Shown here: positions 29,514 to 39,543 of the stretch, in pieces
How the letters are laid out: every line of letters begins with the position of its first letter
Numbering within the stretch: position 1 is the first letter of the stretch
Assembly: GCF_002925905.1 (NCBI RefSeq)
Contig: NZ_PRDB01000006.1
Span: 186,001 to 250,000, forward strand
DNA: 64,000 nt
Origin: Klebsiella michiganensis
GTDB lineage: Bacteria > Pseudomonadota > Gammaproteobacteria > Enterobacterales > Enterobacteriaceae
Direction: 5' to 3'
Notes under the pieces: generated by a model
Told to the model about the DNA's origin: nothing
Database searches by the model: none
Seen by the model: only the letters and a program-made list of their open reading frames with translations
Program-made: the position numbers and the translations under genes

Positions 29514-30707
29514 TCAGGCGCGGGCGACCGCGCTACCGTTCCACGGACGAACGTTCATGCCGCGGAAAATCATCAGCCATGCGGCGATAATCGCCAGCAT
29601 CAATATCACAAACAGCGACCAGTGCGGCAGATGGGTCAGAATCGTTCCGGTCAGCATCGGGTTAAACGCCGCCCCCAGCCAGCCCAGCGACTGGGCGGAA
29701 AAGTAGCTGGCTTTCATGCCCGGCGGCGCAATGTTATCGATCAGCATATATTCCCCCGGCGCGTAGATAACCTCTCCGAGTGTAAAAATGGCGGCGGAGA
29801 GGCCCCACAACAGCAGGCTGTTATCGGAAATAACAAAACCGCCCAGTCCGAGCACAAAACAAACCGTCCCAAAGGTCATCAGCGGGCGAATATTGCGGGC
29901 GGTAAGGCGACGACCAACCGCATACTGCAGCGCCACCACCACGGCCGCGTTAACCGGCAGTACCACCGCAACCACTTTTTCGGCAAAATCGCTGTCCGCT
30001 ACTACCAGCACATACTGGGAAATGCAGGAAGCGAAAGAGCCGCCGACAAAGGAGGCCAGCAGGCCGGAAAGGGTAAACCACAGCAGAGCGCGATCGCGCA
30101 GCAGCACCGACGGCGACCACTGGACCGCGTTATCCTGAGCAATCGCGGCGCTGGTGCGCTGCACAAACAGCTGAATAAATACCAGCGGAAGGGCGGCGCA
30201 GCCGGCCGCCAGCCAGAACGGCAGGTTAATACTGTGCATGACCAGCAGAGTGCCGATAGGCGGCCCAACGGTCCAGCCAATATTGAGAAAGGTATAGTTA
30301 AGGGAAAAAATCTGCGCCTTCTTTTCCGGCGATAGCACGTCGGCAAACCACGCTTTCAGCACGGTTGAGAAGACGGAGTAGGCGCAGTTAATCAGCGCGA
30401 AGAAAAACACCACCAGCGCGACGCTATTGACCAGAGGAATAGCGATAAAGCCGCCAATAAACGCCAGCACGGCGAGCGTCATATAGCGCTTTTTGTCGAA
30501 CTTATCGGCGAGAATGCCAAAACCCATGCTGAACAGCACCCCGACGATCAGCGCGCTCGACAGCGCATAGCCGATTTTATCCACCTCCAGATGGTACTGG
30601 CGGGTGAGGTAGATCGTCATAAAAGGTAACGTTGCGCCGCGGCCAATGGTTAACAGCAACGACGAAGCCAGCAGCGCTGCGGTTGAGCGCCTGAGAGTCG
30701 GTATCAT
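29514..30707 (-). CDS. ydeE: MFS transporter YdeE
   Basis: 397 residues with 12 predicted spans. It aligns closely with E. coli YdeE from the start (RRSTAALLASSLLLTIGRGA) through the MFS A motif GILADKFDKKRY and the VGPPIGTLLVMHSINLPFWL segment. In E. coli it exports dipeptides and perhaps arabinose-like sugars. It is divergent from eamA, as in E. coli. Confidence 0.93.
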   Translation of the reverse strand: MIPTLRRSTAALLASSLLLTIGRGATLPFMTIYLTRQYHLEVDKIGYALSSALIVGVLFSMGFGILADKFDKKRYMTLAVLAFIGGFIAIPLVNSVALVVFFFALINCAYSVFSTVLKAWFADVLSPEKKAQIFSLNYTFLNIGWTVGPPIGTLLVMHSINLPFWLAAGCAALPLVFIQLFVQRTSAAIAQDNAVQWSPSVLLRDRALLWFTLSGLLASFVGGSFASCISQYVLVVADSDFAEKVVAVVLPVNAAVVVALQYAVGRRLTARNIRPLMTFGTVCFVLGLGGFVISDNSLLLWGLSAAIFTLGEVIYAPGEYMLIDNIAPPGMKASYFSAQSLGWLGAAFNPMLTGTILTHLPHWSLFVILMLAIIAAWLMIFRGMNVRPWNGSAVARA

Positions 30708-30899
30708 TTTTTCCTTGCCTGATGTGATGTTATTTTTGTTGTCACGATCACAAATAGCACGCTAACCGGGGCTTGTATAGTTCCCGGGGGTGATGAAAAG
30801 CACGCCAGCGCCCTACCGAAAATAATGATCTATGCGGCGGACGAATTATTCGGTAGTTTGATTTTGTTCGCAAAAATTCCAATAACAACCGAGGCGGGT

Positions 30900-31799
30900 A
30901 TGACGCGTAAAGACGGGCTGCTGGCATTGCTGGTGGTGGTGGTATGGGGGCTGAATTTCGTGGTGATCAAGGTGGGGCTGCATAATATGCCGCCGCTGAT
31001 GCTCGCCGGACTGCGCTTTTTGCTGGTGGCTTTCCCGGCGCTGCTCTTCGTCGCGCGGCCAAAAATTCCGCTGAGCCTGCTGCTGGGCTACGGCCTGACG
31101 ATTAGCTTCGGTCAGTTTGCGTTTTTGTTCTGCGCGATTAGCCTCGGCATGCCTGCCGGACTGGCATCGCTGGTGCTGCAGGCGCAGGCCTTTTTCACCA
31201 TCATTCTCGGGGCGTTTATTTTCGGCGAACGTTTGCAGGGGAAACAGCTGGCGGGGATCGCGCTGGCGATTTTCGGCGTACTGGTGCTGGTCGAAGCCAG
31301 CCTCGGCGGCCAGCATGTCCCGCTGGTGGGCTTTATGCTGACGCTGGCCGCGGCGCTGAGCTGGGCCTGCGGCAATATCTTCAACAAGAAAATTATGTCG
31401 CATGCGAGCCGGCCGCCGATTATGTCTTTGGTGGTATGGAGCGCGCTGATCCCGGTGCTGCCGTTTATGCTGGCGTCGTGGATCCTCGACGGCCCGCAGG
31501 TCATGGCGGAAAGCCTGCTGCATATCGACCTGCTGACGATCCTGTCGCTGCTCTATCTGGCGTTTGTTGCCACTATCGTCGGCTATGGTATTTGGGGGGC
31601 GCTGCTCGGCCGCTATGAAACCTGGCGCGTGGCGCCGCTGTCGCTGCTGGTGCCGGTGGTCGGGATGGCCAGCGCGGCCCTATTACTCGGCGAGACGCTG
31701 AATAGCCTGCAGCTGCTGGGCGCGGTACTGATTATGGCCGGGCTGTATATCAACGTATTTGGCCTGCGGATCGTGCGTCCAGGCATGGCGCGGGGATAA
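30900..31799 (+). CDS. eamA: Cysteine/O-acetylserine exporter EamA
   Basis: 299 residues from the ATG at 30900; the upstream in-frame ATG at 30825 is not conserved. It has ten spans in two EamA repeats and matches E. coli EamA (YdeD) closely from MTRKDGLLALLVVVVWGLNF on. It exports cysteine and O-acetylserine across the inner membrane. It is convergent with marRAB and shares the terminator after marB. Confidence 0.93.
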   Translation: MTRKDGLLALLVVVVWGLNFVVIKVGLHNMPPLMLAGLRFLLVAFPALLFVARPKIPLSLLLGYGLTISFGQFAFLFCAISLGMPAGLASLVLQAQAFFTIILGAFIFGERLQGKQLAGIALAIFGVLVLVEASLGGQHVPLVGFMLTLAAALSWACGNIFNKKIMSHASRPPIMSLVVWSALIPVLPFMLASWILDGPQVMAESLLHIDLLTILSLLYLAFVATIVGYGIWGALLGRYETWRVAPLSLLVPVVGMASAALLLGETLNSLQLLGAVLIMAGLYINVFGLRIVRPGMARG

Positions 31800-31822
31800 A
31801 AAAAAGCCCCGGTCACGGGGCT
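31797..31822 (-). terminator. Terminator of marRAB
   Basis: The stem AGCCCC/GGGGCT is followed, on the minus strand, by eight T residues. It lies 10 bases after the marB stop and overlaps the eamA stop codon. Confidence 0.85.
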
Positions 31823-31831
31823 AAAGGGATT

Positions 31832-32050
31832 TTACAGGCTTTGCTGGTTGTAATAGGGCACGCCCAGTTCATCTGATTTATCACTGCCAGAAGCCATGTG
31901 ATTGAAATCAAAAGGCGAATCATTATGTTCGGAAGGAATAATCATCGCATCCCGGTTGTTGTGGCGAACCGGGGTGCTGGTTTGCTCCGCATAACTTTGG
32001 CTCGAGACCAGCGCCAATAGCACGATGGCGGCGGAAGCGAATAGTTTCAT
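31832..32050 (-). CDS. marB: MarB periplasmic protein
   Basis: 72 residues with a signal peptide (MKLFASAAIVLLALVSSQSYA) and a short mature part containing IIPSEHNDSPFDFNHM, the conserved stretch of MarB. It is the third gene of marRAB. In E. coli it indirectly lowers marA expression from the periplasm; the mechanism is not clear. Confidence 0.9.
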   Translation of the reverse strand: MKLFASAAIVLLALVSSQSYAEQTSTPVRHNNRDAMIIPSEHNDSPFDFNHMASGSDKSDELGVPYYNQQSL

Positions 32051-32080
32051 GATTTCCTCAATACGTCTTTTTGCAGGCGG

Positions 32081-32464
32081 TTAACAACAGTTATTTAATG
32101 GGAGCAGGTAGCGCGACTCGCCCGGCACGTTGGTAATACGATACTGGTGCGGCGGAACATCGAAATAGTTCTTAAAAGTTCGCGTCAGCGTTTGCTGCGA
32201 TTCAAAGCCATAGCGTTCGGCCAGGTATAAGATAGGCTCGTTGCTCTGCTTCAGCTTCTGCGCGATCTCGGTCAGCTTACGGCTGCGGATATACTGTCCC
32301 AGCGAGTGACCGGTCTCTTTCTTGAACATTCTTTGCAGGTGCCACTTGGAGTAACCTGAGCGCTCTGAAACCTTCTCCAGCGACAGGGGCGATTCCAGGT
32401 TATCCTCGATCCACGACAAAATACTATGGATAGTGATGGCGTCGTTATTGCGTCTGGACATCAT
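32081..32464 (-). CDS. marA: MarA transcription activator
   Basis: 127 or 126 residues, depending on which of two consecutive ATGs (32464 or 32461) is used; the AGAGG site suits the second slightly better. Two AraC-type helix-turn-helix motifs are conserved ([20 protein letters not shown] and [20 protein letters not shown]). It is nearly identical to E. coli MarA through the DNA-binding region. MarA activates acrAB-tolC, micF and its own operon through marboxes, one of which lies at 32992-33011. Confidence 0.96.
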   Translation of the reverse strand: MMSRRNNDAITIHSILSWIEDNLESPLSLEKVSERSGYSKWHLQRMFKKETGHSLGQYIRSRKLTEIAQKLKQSNEPILYLAERYGFESQQTLTRTFKNYFDVPPHQYRITNVPGESRYLLPLNNCC

Positions 32465-32478
32465 CTTACCTCTTCTTA

Positions 32479-32913
32479 TTACGACAGAACTTTTTTGAGT
32501 AAACACTCAAGAGTGGCCACTTCATCCGTCGACAGATTTTTTGTTAGTTCCTGGTGCAATTTCTGACCCACAACCTGATGACATTGCTCACAAAGGGCTG
32601 CGCCGTCTGGCGTTAACTGTACCAGCACGCCACGCTTGTCAGTCGGGTTGGGTAACCGTTCAATCCAGCCTTTACAGACCAGGCGGTCGAGCATGCGCGT
32701 CATTGCGCCTGGGTCGACCGAAAGCACGGTTTTCAGCTCAACGGGGGTAATACACACTTCGCAACGAATGGAACAGAGCACCCGGAACTGGGTGGAAGTA
32801 ATATCCATCGGCGAGAGATAGTCGTTGAGCAGGCGATCTTTTTTCTGGTTAACCATCTGGATCAAGCGGCCAAGAGGGATCATTTCGTTAAACAGGTCGC
32901 TTGTACTTTTCAC
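32479..32913 (-). CDS. marR: MarR repressor
   Basis: 144 residues, a winged-helix MarR protein close to E. coli MarR, with the recognition region [20 protein letters not shown] and wing [13 protein letters not shown]. The conserved Cys that copper oxidises in E. coli (Cys80 region) is seen in [11 protein letters not shown]. It binds the two dyads upstream and releases them on salicylate-type ligands or copper stress. Confidence 0.96.
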   Translation of the reverse strand: MKSTSDLFNEMIPLGRLIQMVNQKKDRLLNDYLSPMDITSTQFRVLCSIRCEVCITPVELKTVLSVDPGAMTRMLDRLVCKGWIERLPNPTDKRGVLVQLTPDGAALCEQCHQVVGQKLHQELTKNLSTDEVATLECLLKKVLS

Positions 32914-32918
32914 AATGG

Positions 32919-33011
32919 TTGCCCAGGCAATGACTTAGTTGCGGGAGATATTATTGCCTAGGCAAATATAAGTCAACCTGATGAATTAGCCGATGCCACG
33001 ATTTGCTAAAA
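32919..33011 (-). promoter_or_regulatory. marO: MarR sites, promoter and marbox
   Basis: Two MarR dyads are visible: TTGCCTAGGCAA at 32954-32965 and TTGCCCAGGCAA at 32919-32930. The promoter has -35 TTGACT (32971-32976), a 17-base spacer and -10 TAATAT (32948-32953), so the first dyad fills the spacer. Upstream lies a marbox, which reads TTTTAGCAAATCGTGGCATC on the minus strand (32992-33011), where MarA, SoxS or Rob would activate. The layout is the same as in E. coli. Confidence 0.92.
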
Positions 33012-33174
33012 CGAATTGTTGTGAGGCAGGTCACTCTATTTCACGTTGTTATCTTATGATTTGAAGGAAGGGTGAATGCGTCCTGAGGAGAACGGGTACA
33101 ATCTGGCAACAGACGATATACTCAGCACGCGTCATTTTTTTGATAATCCAATATTGACAGGACCTTAATTCACT

Positions 33175-33843
33175 ATGATGGATCTTTTTAAAGCGATAGG
33201 CCTGGGACTGGTAGTGATTCTACCGCTGGCGAACCCGCTGACTACCGTGGCGCTGTTCCTTGGCCTGGCCGGGAATATGAATAACGCCGAGCGTAACCGT
33301 CAGTCGCTGATGGCCTCGGTTTATGTGTTCGCCATCCTGATGGTCGCCTGGTATGCCGGCCAGGTGGTGATGAACACCTTCGGAATTTCGATTCCCGGTC
33401 TGCGTATTGCCGGCGGCCTGATCGTCGCCTTTATCGGCTTCCGCATGCTCTTTCCCCAGCAAAAAGCCCATGATTCGATGGAAGCTAAGCTGAAATCAGA
33501 AGAGCTTGAGGATGAACCGACGGCGAATATCGCCTTCGTTCCGCTGGCGATGCCGAGCACCGCAGGGCCGGGGACAATCGCGATGATTATCAGCTCAGCG
33601 TCTACGGTAAAGCACGGGGCGAGCTTCCCGGACTGGGTTGTGCTGGTCGCGCCGCCGATTATTTTTGCCCTGGTCGGGATTATCCTGTGGGGCTGTCTCC
33701 GCAGCTCCGGGGCAATCATGCGTCTGGTCGGGAAGGGCGGCATTGAGGCGATTTCCCGCCTGATGGGCTTCCTGCTGGTCTGTATGGGCGTGCAGTTTAT
33801 TATTAACGGCGTGCTGGAGATTATTTCCACTTATCACGCCTGA
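33175..33843 (+). CDS. marC: MarC-family inner-membrane protein
   Basis: 222 residues (221 if the second Met is used) with six spans; it matches E. coli MarC ([37 protein letters not shown]). It is divergent from marRAB. Despite the name it is not part of the multiple-resistance response, and its function is not known. Confidence 0.93.
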   Translation: MMDLFKAIGLGLVVILPLANPLTTVALFLGLAGNMNNAERNRQSLMASVYVFAILMVAWYAGQVVMNTFGISIPGLRIAGGLIVAFIGFRMLFPQQKAHDSMEAKLKSEELEDEPTANIAFVPLAMPSTAGPGTIAMIISSASTVKHGASFPDWVVLVAPPIIFALVGIILWGCLRSSGAIMRLVGKGGIEAISRLMGFLLVCMGVQFIINGVLEIISTYHA

Positions 33844-33871
33844 CGGTCATCGTCGTCCTGATACCAGACGT

Positions 33872-33909
33872 AAAAAAAACTGCCGATCTCACGACCGGCA
33901 GGTTTTTTT
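33872..33909. terminator. Bidirectional terminator between marC and sotB
   Basis: The stem CTGCCG/CGGCAG is flanked by eight A residues on the left and seven T residues on the right, serving both convergent genes. Confidence 0.85.
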
Positions 33910-33919
33910 AGCAGCACGA

Positions 33920-35119
33920 TCAGGAGTGATGCGGCTGCTGATCTTCCAGCGACACCGGCCAGCGGCGGAAAATCATCACCGCCCACACTAACGCGACAAC
34001 CGCAGGGATCGCCCCGACATAGCCAATGGACGCCATTGACAGATGGGTACTGACCTGGCTGCCCACCAGCGCGCCCGCGCCGATGCCGATATTAAAGATC
34101 CCCGAAAATAACGACATCGCCACGTCGGTCGCGTCCGGCGCCAGCGCCAGCACTTTGACCTGCATACCGAGACCGATAATCATGATCGCCACGCCCCAGA
34201 AGACGCTCAGCAGCATCAGGTGGTTGGCGTTGTGCGAGGCGGGCAGCAGCAGCAGCAGGCACGCCAGCAGCAGGCCAATCGCCGCGTTAATTAACCCGGA
34301 CGCATGCAGGTTGCCGAGCTTACCAAAGAGGATGCTGCCGACGATGCCCGCGCCGCCCAGGGTCAGCAGCAGCACGGTAGCGAAGTTGCCGCTCAGGCCG
34401 GCGACCGTCTGAACGAACGGTTCAATGTAGCTGTAGGCGGTATAGTGCGCGGTCACCACAATCACCGTCAGCAAATAGATGCTCAGCAGCGCAGGGCGAC
34501 GGAACAGCACCGGCAGGCTTTTCAGCGACCCTGAGTGCTCGCTCGGCAGCTTAGGCAGCAGCTTGATCAGGCACACCATGGTAACCAGCGCGCCGAGGCC
34601 GATGACCAGGAACGTGGTGCGCCAGCCAAAGTATTGCCCGACGATACGGCCAATCGGGATACCGAAGACCATCGCCAGCGCGGTACCGGTGGCAATCAGG
34701 CTCAGCGCTTGCGCGCGTTTACCTGCAGGTGCCATTCGTATAGCCAGCGCCGAGGTGATCGACCAGAACACCGCGTGGGCAAAGGCGATACCGATACGGC
34801 TGATCACCAGCACGTTGAAGTTCCAGGCCAGGAACGACAGCACGTGGCTGGCGATAAACAGGATAAACAGGCCAACCAGCAGGCGACGGCGCTCCATCTT
34901 GCTGGTCAGCAGCATAAAGGGCAGCGACATCAGGGCGACAACCCAGGCGTAGATCGTCAGCATAATCCCAACCTGCGCCGTTTCCATGCCAAAGCTGTCG
35001 GCGATATCCGACAGCAGGCCCACGGGCGCAAATTCGGTGGTATTAAAGATAAATGCCGCAATCGCAAGCGTGACTACGCGCAGCCACGCGACCTTGCGTG
35101 AAACCGTATTTGTCATCAT
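33920..35119 (-). CDS. sotB: Sugar efflux transporter SotB
   Basis: 399 residues with 12 spans, MFS drug/H+ antiporter type. It matches E. coli SotB (YdeA): [20 protein letters not shown] at the start, and the FVFSR-like motif C region [20 protein letters not shown]. It exports arabinose and IPTG-like sugars in E. coli. Gene order marC-sotB is the same as there. Confidence 0.93.
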   Translation of the reverse strand: MMTNTVSRKVAWLRVVTLAIAAFIFNTTEFAPVGLLSDIADSFGMETAQVGIMLTIYAWVVALMSLPFMLLTSKMERRRLLVGLFILFIASHVLSFLAWNFNVLVISRIGIAFAHAVFWSITSALAIRMAPAGKRAQALSLIATGTALAMVFGIPIGRIVGQYFGWRTTFLVIGLGALVTMVCLIKLLPKLPSEHSGSLKSLPVLFRRPALLSIYLLTVIVVTAHYTAYSYIEPFVQTVAGLSGNFATVLLLTLGGAGIVGSILFGKLGNLHASGLINAAIGLLLACLLLLLPASHNANHLMLLSVFWGVAIMIIGLGMQVKVLALAPDATDVAMSLFSGIFNIGIGAGALVGSQVSTHLSMASIGYVGAIPAVVALVWAVMIFRRWPVSLEDQQPHHS

Positions 35120-35189
35120 AAGTTCAGGGCTGGTTACAAAGAGGAAAGAAGTGGGACGATCTTAAAACGATTGCTGCTGAAAATACAAC

Positions 35190-35215
35190 CATTTTGTGAT
35201 CTACATCTCATTTTA
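35190..35215 (+). promoter_or_regulatory. Possible CRP site before the PhzF genes
   Basis: TGTGA-N6-TCTCA (35195-35210) matches the CRP consensus at 9 of 10 core positions. It lies about 115 bases before the first PhzF gene and about 75 bases upstream of sotB, so it could serve either gene. Confidence 0.4.
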
Positions 35216-35324
35216 GCTTCAGCCAGATTTTCGGCACTAACGGATTAATTTTTCTATTAAACGTGTGGATTTCTCACGTTTATGTCATGTTATCGATAAG
35301 TAAAAAAAATAGAGGGACAGAACA

Positions 35325-36116
35325 ATGCAGGAAATTAGCTTTTATCTGGTGGATGCCTTCAGCGATCGGAGCTTTGGCGGCAACGCGGCGGCCGTTTGCC
35401 CGCTGACCGAATGGCTGCCGGACGAAACGCTGTTGCAAATGGCGCAGCAGCACAATCAGTCGGAGACCGCGTTTTTTGTGCGTACGGATGAGGGGTATGA
35501 GCTGCGTTGGTTTACCACGCTGGATGAGATCAACCTTTGCGGCCACGCGACCCTGGCGGCCTCGCACGTCATTTTTGAATATTTTGACCACCCCTCATCG
35601 ACAATCGTATTTAGTACCCGCTTTGTCGGCGAGCTTCGCGTCACGCGCAGCGGCGACTGGCTGACGCTGGATTTCCCGGCCTGGGCGACGACCGCCGTTG
35701 AGCAGCCGCCTGCGGAGCTGCTGGCCGGGCTGGGGCTGAGCGACGCGGTGGAAGTCCGCGTGGCGCGTGATTACCTGGTGGTTTTAGCCGACCGCCAGCA
35801 GGTGGAGGCGGTGCGTCCGGATATGCAGCTGCTTGAGCGCCTCGGCAAAATGATCTGTATCAGCGCCCCGGACGAAGAGTATGACTTTGTCAGCCGTTTC
35901 TTCTGTCCGGGCGAGGCGGTGGCGGAAGACCCGGTCACCGGCTCGGCGCACAGTATGCTGATTCCCTACTGGGGCGAGAAGCTCGGCAAAACGGACATGC
36001 AGGCGCGGCAGGTGTCGGCCCGCGGCGGCGACCTGCGCTGCCAGTGGCGGGGCGACCGGGTTCTGATCGGCGGTCAGGCGACCACTTACTTAATCGGCAC
36101 GATTACGCTTCGTTAA
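35325..36116 (+). CDS. PhzF-family isomerase, first of a tandem pair
   Basis: 263 residues. PhzF hallmarks are present: the general acid/base Glu in HNQSETAFFV, the NLCGHATLA loop and the C-terminal DPVTGSAHSMLIPYW repeat of the diaminopimelate-epimerase fold. The catalysed isomerisation and the substrate are unknown; no phenazine genes are nearby. It lies 9 bases before a close paralogue, with which it shares most of its motifs, and is divergent from sotB. Confidence 0.85.
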   Translation: MQEISFYLVDAFSDRSFGGNAAAVCPLTEWLPDETLLQMAQQHNQSETAFFVRTDEGYELRWFTTLDEINLCGHATLAASHVIFEYFDHPSSTIVFSTRFVGELRVTRSGDWLTLDFPAWATTAVEQPPAELLAGLGLSDAVEVRVARDYLVVLADRQQVEAVRPDMQLLERLGKMICISAPDEEYDFVSRFFCPGEAVAEDPVTGSAHSMLIPYWGEKLGKTDMQARQVSARGGDLRCQWRGDRVLIGGQATTYLIGTITLR

Positions 36117-36125
36117 GGAGGGACG

Positions 36126-36914
36126 GTGACGGAAATTCCTTTTTATCTGGTGGCGGCGTTCAGCGACCAGCCTTTCGCCGGCAACCCGGCTGCGGTATGC
36201 CTGCTTAAAAAATGGCTGCCGGATGAGCTGCTGCTCAAAATGGCGCAGCAGCACAACCAGTCGGAAACCGCGTTTGTGGTACCTGAGAGCGATGGTTTTG
36301 CGCTGCGCTGGTTTACCACCCGCAATGAGGTCAATCTCTGCGGCCACGCCACGCTTGCCAGCGCGCACGTGATATTTCATCACCTGGATTATCCTGATGC
36401 GCTGATTCACTTTGCGACCGCTTCCGGTCGGCTGACCGTGAGCCGCGAGGGCGACTGGTTGACCCTGGATTTCCCGGCGGGAGAAACGCAAGAGCGCGAG
36501 CCGCCCGCGGAGATGCTCTCCGCGCTGGGGATTGAGCGCTACCTGCATGCCCGCAAGGGGCGCGCATGGCTCATCGAACTGGCCTCCCGTGAGCAGGTCG
36601 AAGCCCTGCGGCCGAATATTGCTGCGATGACGCCCGGCGAACATAAAGTGACCGTGACCGCCGCCGGCAGCGGCGAATATGACTTCGTTAGCCGCTTTTT
36701 CTCACCCGGTGAAGCGGTGTGGGAAGATCCGGTAACCGGTTCGGCGCATACTATGCTGATCCCCTACTGGAGCGCAAAGCGGGGTAAAACTCAGCTGCTG
36801 GCGCGCCAGGTTTCCGCGCGCGGGGGCGATATGCGCTGCGAGCTGAAAGGAAAACGCGTATTGATGAGCGGCCAGGCGGTGACCTATTTAAATGGCGTAA
36901 TAACGCTACGCTAG
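36126..36914 (+). CDS. PhzF-family isomerase, second of a tandem pair
   Basis: 262 residues from a GTG start with an excellent AAGGAGG site. It shares HNQSETAFVV, NLCGHATLAS and DPVTGSAHTMLIPYW with its upstream paralogue and is clearly a local duplicate, since similarity extends over the whole length. The two may form a heterodimer or act on related substrates. The middle (residues 120-190) is the most divergent part. Confidence 0.85.
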   Translation: MTEIPFYLVAAFSDQPFAGNPAAVCLLKKWLPDELLLKMAQQHNQSETAFVVPESDGFALRWFTTRNEVNLCGHATLASAHVIFHHLDYPDALIHFATASGRLTVSREGDWLTLDFPAGETQEREPPAEMLSALGIERYLHARKGRAWLIELASREQVEALRPNIAAMTPGEHKVTVTAAGSGEYDFVSRFFSPGEAVWEDPVTGSAHTMLIPYWSAKRGKTQLLARQVSARGGDMRCELKGKRVLMSGQAVTYLNGVITLR

Positions 36915-36935
36915 CTCACCCGTCATCATAAGACG

Positions 36936-36962
36936 GGATCGGCAACAGACCCGCCGATCCCG
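36936..36962. terminator. Hairpin between convergent phzF and ldh
   Basis: A perfect nine-base stem, GGGATCGGC/GCCGATCCC, with a nine-base loop lies between convergent genes. No U tract is visible on either side. Confidence 0.5.
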
Positions 36963-37033
36963 AATCCGAGTGGGTTAGCCGGCAAACTTATCCTGCGCGC
37001 TATTCCTGCGAAACCCGCAGGGAAAATAGGCCA

Positions 37034-37978
37034 TCACGGTAGACGGGCGATATTGGCTTTAATCACTTCGATAGAGTGGCGGAATTTCTCCGCTTCATCA
37101 TCGGCCAGCTGCAGCTCAATAATCTGCTGCACGCCGCTTTGCGTCAGCACCGCGGGAACGCCAGCCGCCGCGCCGGTTACGCCATATTCCCCGTCAAGAA
37201 TGCACGACACCGCCAGCGCGCGATGGCTGCCGGTGAAAATATTGCGGCAGATTTCGGCGATGGTTCCGGCGACGCCGTACTCCGTGCAGCCTTTGCCGGC
37301 GTAAATCTCAAACCCCAGCTTGCGCACCTTTTCGGCAATCAGCTCCCGGTCGAGAGCCTGGCCGGTATGTTTTTGGTAAACATCGGCGATGGCGGAGCCG
37401 TAAACCGCCGAGTGTGACCACACCGGAAACTGGGTATCGCCATGCTCGCCAAGAATAAAGGCGTCGATGCTTTGCGCGCCGATATCCAGCGCCTGGGCCA
37501 GTACCCGGCGTAAGCGCGTCGTGTCCAGCCAGACGCCGGTACCCAGCACCTGGCCGCGCGGCAGGCCCGAAAGCTGCCACACCTGCCAGGTGATGATGTC
37601 GCAGGGGTTGGTGGCAACCAAAAAGATGCCGTTGAAGCCGCCGCGCATCATCTGCGGGACGATGCTTTTGACGATTTTTGCCGTGTTGGTCAGTTCGTCC
37701 AGCCGGGTTTGACCCGGCTTGAGCGCGCCGCCGGAAACGGTGATAACCGCGATATCGACATCGGCGCAGTCGCTGGCTTCCCGGGTGGAAATCGTCATCA
37801 TGCCCGGCATGTAGGCGGCCGCGTCGCTCAGGTCCTGAGCGTGCGCTTCGGCGCGTGAGGTATTGAGATCGACAAGGATCAGCTCCTCGCAAATATTCTG
37901 GTTTAACAGGGCGTAGGCCGCTGAGGCGCCGACGTTTCCGGCCCCGATAATCATCACCTTGCGCGCTTTGGTATTCAT
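37034..37978 (-). CDS. L-lactate dehydrogenase (or L-2-hydroxyacid dehydrogenase)
   Basis: 314 residues from the ATG at 37976-37978 (AGGAAAA site). The Rossmann motif is MIIGAGNVGASAAYAL, the NAD-specific Asp is in LILVDLN, the substrate loop has Asn in VATNPCDIITW, and the catalytic His is in GEHGDTQFPVWSH. It reduces pyruvate or a related 2-oxoacid with NADH. The sequence fits the LDH/hydroxyisocaproate dehydrogenase branch rather than malate dehydrogenase. It is monocistronic. Confidence 0.85.
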   Translation of the reverse strand: MNTKARKVMIIGAGNVGASAAYALLNQNICEELILVDLNTSRAEAHAQDLSDAAAYMPGMMTISTREASDCADVDIAVITVSGGALKPGQTRLDELTNTAKIVKSIVPQMMRGGFNGIFLVATNPCDIITWQVWQLSGLPRGQVLGTGVWLDTTRLRRVLAQALDIGAQSIDAFILGEHGDTQFPVWSHSAVYGSAIADVYQKHTGQALDRELIAEKVRKLGFEIYAGKGCTEYGVAGTIAEICRNIFTGSHRALAVSCILDGEYGVTGAAAGVPAVLTQSGVQQIIELQLADDEAEKFRHSIEVIKANIARLP

Positions 37979-38123
37979 CGTATTTTCCTGATAAAAGACG
38001 TTATGTCGCAAAATTACTGCCTCTCAAGGGGGGAGCGCAAGTCGGGTCAGAAGCTATAAGTTAATGCTATGGCGGCTCCGCGGACGCCCCGCGCTACAGT
38101 ACGCTCAAAAAAGGAGCTTCTTT

Positions 38124-38606
38124 ATGTACACTATCGCCGCGACCCCGCTAAATCACCCGGATCTGACCGCCTTAATTGCCGAGCTGGACGCATACCAGCA
38201 GACGCTCTACCCGGCGGAAAGCAATCATCTTATCGACCTGAGCGCGCTACCGGCGGCGTCGGTCATCGCGCTCATTATCCGCGATGCGCAGCACCGGGCC
38301 GTCGGCTGTGGGGCCATCGTGCTCGGCGAAGAGGGGGTTGGCGAGATGAAAAGGGTATTTATTCACCCGGCCCATCGCGGCCAGCAGCTGGGGGAAAAAC
38401 TGCTGGCGGCGCTGGAGAAAGAGGCGATAAATCGCGAATGCCATACCGTACGCCTGGAAACGGGCATCCATCAGCACGCCGCCGTCGCGTTATACACGCG
38501 CAATGGCTACCAGGCCCGCAGCGCCTTTGCGCCGTATCAGCCGGATCCGTTAAGCATTTTTATGGAGAAGCTGCTGCTTGTCGATCTTCGTTCAGCAGCG
38601 CTATAA
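38124..38606 (+). CDS. GNAT-family N-acetyltransferase
   Basis: 160 residues from the ATG at 38124 with an AAAGGAG site. The acetyl-CoA loop is [18 protein letters not shown], preceded by the MKRVF strand and followed by [10 protein letters not shown]. It resembles the PA4794/YhbS-type small-molecule acetyltransferases, with an unknown acceptor. The last 47 bases overlap the 3' end of the convergent LysR gene. Confidence 0.8.
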   Translation: MYTIAATPLNHPDLTALIAELDAYQQTLYPAESNHLIDLSALPAASVIALIIRDAQHRAVGCGAIVLGEEGVGEMKRVFIHPAHRGQQLGEKLLAALEKEAINRECHTVRLETGIHQHAAVALYTRNGYQARSAFAPYQPDPLSIFMEKLLLVDLRSAAL

Positions 38607-39438
38607 ACGCCTCGAGCTGGCGAGTTTTCGCCCCGCGCCGCCAGACCAGCCAGGTCGTCAGCCAGCGCCACTCTTCGGCCAGCGGCCAGGCGGATACCTG
38701 CTGATGGCCCGGCATACTCTCCAGCATGCTGCGCGGCATCAGCGCCAGTCCGGCGCCGGCAATGACGCAGGCCAGCATCCCGTGGTAGGACTCCATCTCA
38801 TGGATCCGCCCCGGGGTGGCGCGATCGGCGTGGAACCAGCTCTCAAAATGACGGCGATAGGAGCAGTTGGCGCGAAACGCGTAGACGCTGGCGCCGTTCA
38901 CTTCGCTGGCGCGGGCGATGGGCGGGTGGCCAAAGGGCGCGACGATCATCATCTCTTCCGGGAATACCGGTAACCCCTCCAGCCCCGGGTGCACCAGCGG
39001 ACCGTCAACGAACGCTGCGCTCAGATTTCCCTCAAGTACGCCGTCGATCATGGTGCCGGAAGGACCGGTGGAGAGGGCCAGGTGAATCTTGGGATAGCGC
39101 TGATTAAAGTGCGCCAGAGTAGGGGAAATGCGCACGGCGGCGGTACTCTCCAGCGAGCCGAGCGAAAACAGCCCCTGAGGTTCATCTCCGGCGACCACCA
39201 TCCTCGCTTCATCAACAAGGGCGAGGATCTGCTGGCTATAGCGTAAAAAGCTGTGCCCGGCGGGGGACAACCGCAGCCGCTGATTTTCGCGAATAAACAG
39301 TTCGACGCCGAGATCCGCCTCCAGCTGGCGGATGCGTGTAGTCAGGTTTGACGGCACGCGATGCACCTTCTGCGCGGCCTGGGTAATGCTGCCGGTGCTG
39401 GCGACGGCGTTGAACATCTCAAGCTGGGTCAGATCCAT
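38560..39438 (-). CDS. ptrR: LysR-type regulator PtrR (YneJ)
   Basis: 292 residues with an N-terminal winged helix ([39 protein letters not shown]) and a LysR effector domain. It is divergent from sad, as yneJ is in E. coli, where PtrR controls sad and putrescine/GABA catabolism. Its C-terminus overlaps the GNAT gene by 47 bases on the opposite strand. A 15-bp palindrome in the shared promoter region is a candidate operator. Confidence 0.88.
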   Translation of the reverse strand: MDLTQLEMFNAVASTGSITQAAQKVHRVPSNLTTRIRQLEADLGVELFIRENQRLRLSPAGHSFLRYSQQILALVDEARMVVAGDEPQGLFSLGSLESTAAVRISPTLAHFNQRYPKIHLALSTGPSGTMIDGVLEGNLSAAFVDGPLVHPGLEGLPVFPEEMMIVAPFGHPPIARASEVNGASVYAFRANCSYRRHFESWFHADRATPGRIHEMESYHGMLACVIAGAGLALMPRSMLESMPGHQQVSAWPLAEEWRWLTTWLVWRRGAKTRQLEAFIALLNEDRQAAASP

Positions 39439-39474
39439 AGCGTTCTTCTTTTGTGAATGGGTTGCTTAATATTA

Positions 39475-39489
39475 TTCATTTTTAATGAA
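39475..39489. promoter_or_regulatory. Palindrome in the ptrR-sad intergenic region
   Basis: TTCATT-TTT-AATGAA is a perfect dyad (T-N11-A-like) placed between the divergent genes, 37 bases from ptrR and 55 from sad. It fits a LysR operator and is probably bound by PtrR. Confidence 0.55.
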
Positions 39490-39543
39490 AGGAAGGGTAA
39501 GCCAGAATAAGGTCACTTCGCAATCAACACAGAGAGAAAAACG

